DNA from: Artemia franciscana | Lineage: Eukaryota > Arthropoda > Branchiopoda > Anostraca > Artemiidae | Direction: 5' to 3' | NCBI RefSeq assembly: GCF_032884065.1 | Contig: NC_088867.1 | Location: 1,612,001 to 1,676,000, forward strand | Length of the DNA stretch: 64,000 nt | Shown here: positions 62,339 through 64,000 of the stretch, piece by piece | Layout of the letters: every line of letters starts with the position of its first letter | How positions within the stretch are numbered: the first letter of the stretch is position 1 | Position numbers and translations under genes: made by a program | Notes under the pieces: generated by a model | Seen by the model: the letters and a program-made list of their open reading frames with translations, nothing else | The model's database searches: none | Told to the model about the DNA's origin: nothing

Positions 62339-62724
62339 TATATCTTATCTTCATGCTTGATGTGATTTCTTCTTTTTAAGTTTTGTTCTTTTGATAGATG
62401 AGTTTTGATTCTTTGATATTAATTTCTGGTCGCTTTAATTAAAGTTATCTTTTATTTACACGATCCTAAGGAATTCCAACTTAACCAAAACAAAAGATCC
62501 GCTTTCTTTTTCACTTGCAGAAATACTTTGAAAAATTAAAATCCCTGATCTGCTAATATACTGATGCAAATTTTAGGACTACAACATCTTGTCTGGCCAA
62601 AAAATACGACTGCTAGTATAATGGTAAATATCTGAATCTTAAGTTTCTGTTCTTCCAGTTTCTTGTAAACTTTTGTTGTATATTACCTTCAAGGTTAATG
62701 TTATAATTCAAGCATTTTTTTAAG

Positions 62725-62790
62725 GATTTATTCGACCAGTGTCAACAAGTTTATCCTCTGCATCGCATACATCTTCTTATAGGAGACCTG
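62725..62790 (+). CDS. Third family gene, internal exon copy 1
   Basis: A 66-nt phase 1-1 exon between a T-rich tract with AAG acceptor and a GTAAGT donor. It reads (x)-F-I-R-P-V-S-T-S-L-S-S-A-S-H-T-S-S-Y-R-R-P with one base left over. It resembles gene A exon 3 (G-I-R-R-P-V-V-S-Q, T-S-T-S-L) and exon copy 2 at 63876. The gene lies downstream of gene B on the same strand; neither its first nor its last exon is visible. Without transcripts this is inferred from splice signals, phase and likeness. Confidence 0.65.
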
Positions 62791-63875
62791 GTAAGTGTGT
62801 GTCATAAAGCTTTTGATTTTTTTTACAAATAGAAATATGGGACAATATGAAAAAAAATAGACTGAGAATGCCTTACTCTAAAAGCTCAGAAACAACTGAT
62901 TTATAAACAAACAAATTGTGATTTGAAACCCCTCCAACATATGCTCAAGGTTTTCAACCTTCAGAGGTCTTTAATTTATGTCAGAAGATGATTGAAGAAA
63001 AATAACAATGGAACTGGGAGGTGGAAACAAATTTTTCCAAAGTTTTGACTTATTCAGATCGTTTATTTTCCACCTGAAAAGAGTAGTATTCCAGTTTTTG
63101 GAAAAAAATTATGGTCCCGTTTTCGAGAAAAATTAACAGATTATCTGCAACCATATCAAATTTAATGAGAATTTAATGACATTTAACGCAATTTAATAAG
63201 TCAGGTAGACGGCAACAGTTAATTTTCTTCATTTGAACTTTCAGCGTCTTTCTTAGTTTATTCATCAAAAGAACTTTTTTGCCTTCTTTCATAATTTTTG
63301 TTCGTTTTTTTTCCAATATATACAATCAATCTTACAAAAACATCTTTGCCAAACCGGGGCAATAAGTCTAAGGATGCTTTTGTTCAAATAGGATATAAGA
63401 TATAGGTCTTGCAGTTTAATTCTCTGAAGCATTTTCGAAACATTTGTGCAATTTTATAACATTATCACTGATATATTTTAGAACTTACAGTAAAAAGTTG
63501 AATCATAAAATCATTTCCCAAAATAGCTAGAAAATTGTTGTTTTAGTGAAAATTATTCCACATTTTTTCTAGTGAAAATACTTAGAAAATCAATCTTTTG
63601 AAATCAGACTCACTAATGTCTTGAAATTTTTGGGGCCAAGAAGTTTTCTTTCAAAATCATCGGGCGTTAGACTAGCAATAAAAGTCACAACTGCAAGCTT
63701 TTCTTTCTCCAGTTTCTTGTAAAACATATGTTGTATATAGTCTGCTGGGTCACAACAATCCACCATTTAGACCTGGCTTGGATGAGAATAACCAAGGTAA
63801 CAGAACTAACCAAGCTTAAAAATTCATCCTCTATATTTGATAAATCATTTTATAATTCAAATATTTTTCATTTAG
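62791..63875. other. Intron between the duplicated exons
   Basis: AT-rich DNA without a recognised element, apart from the duplicated exon-upstream segment at about 63710-63875. Confidence 0.5.
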
Positions 63876-63941
63876 GGCTGTTCCGACCAGGTGCAGTAGG
63901 CTCTTCTTCTTCAATACATACGTCTTCTTCTACAAGACCTG
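63876..63941 (+). CDS. Third family gene, internal exon copy 2
   Basis: Also 66 nt and phase 1-1, between TTTAG and GTAAGT. It reads (x)-L-F-R-P-G-A-V-G-S-S-S-S-I-H-T-S-S-S-T-R-P. Joined to copy 1 the frame stays open. The upstream intron also keeps 'ccagtttcttgtaaa' and 'ttataattcaa' in common with the region before copy 1, so the exon was duplicated with flanking intron DNA. Confidence 0.65.
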
Positions 63942-64000
63942 GTAAGTTTCAGTTTGCAAGATATTCACCTGTTTTGAACTAAAAATACACAGAAGTGTGA

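Overview
This window looks like nuclear DNA of an arthropod. It is AT-rich, has spliceosomal GT-AG introns of 2.5-20 kb, arthropod-type TATA plus TCAGT core promoters, long (TA)n tracts, and dense layers of non-LTR retrotransposons, hAT-like elements, a Helitron and foldback repeats. The overall look reminds me of a branchiopod crustacean such as brine shrimp, but that is an impression and no marker gene here proves it.

Host genes. I find one small family of secreted proteins, all on the + strand. Gene A (2140-11757, four exons, 212 aa) and gene B (29929-56624, three exons, 124 aa) each have a signal peptide, an E-L-x-E-R-F-[WF] motif ending exon 2, and a Gly-rich last exon. The last exon ends in a C-terminal block identical at 31 of 38 positions between the two. 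All introns are phase 1. Both genes have a TATA box about 30 bp before a TCAGT initiator, 5' UTRs of about 20-30 nt, and an AATAAA touching or overlapping the stop codon. Two further 66-nt phase-1 exons at 62725-62790 and 63876-63941 resemble gene A exon 3. They look like a tandemly duplicated exon of a third member that runs off the window. I do not recognise the family; the layout suggests an extracellular structural or processed secreted protein.

Layout. 0-2 kb: (TA)n, a foldback-arm fragment and a LINE tail. 2.1-11.8 kb: gene A, with two hAT-type MITEs in intron 2 and foldback relics in intron 3. 11.9-14 kb: a small TIR element and a Helitron end with amplified helicase scraps. 15-21.3 kb: a degenerate ~120-bp tandem repeat array split by a hAT transposase pseudogene, which is itself split by a 2.5-kb TIR element made of ~300-bp G-rich repeats. 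22-38.5 kb: overlapping copies of a large foldback family, with gene B exon 1 at 29.9 kb. 38.9-47.3 kb: a jockey/CR1-like LINE whose ORF1 is split by a 3.6-kb TIR element carrying a decayed transposase-like gene. 50-56.6 kb: the rest of gene B, with an RTE-like reverse transcriptase fragment bounded by long direct repeats. 57-61 kb: a second copy of the G-rich TIR element and of the degenerate array, plus a 91-bp palindrome with hammerhead-like sequence. 62-64 kb: a (TA)n tract and the third-gene exons.

Most of the DNA is therefore intron built from nested mobile elements. The coding part is the compact secreted-protein family. I saw no rRNA, tRNA or CRISPR.
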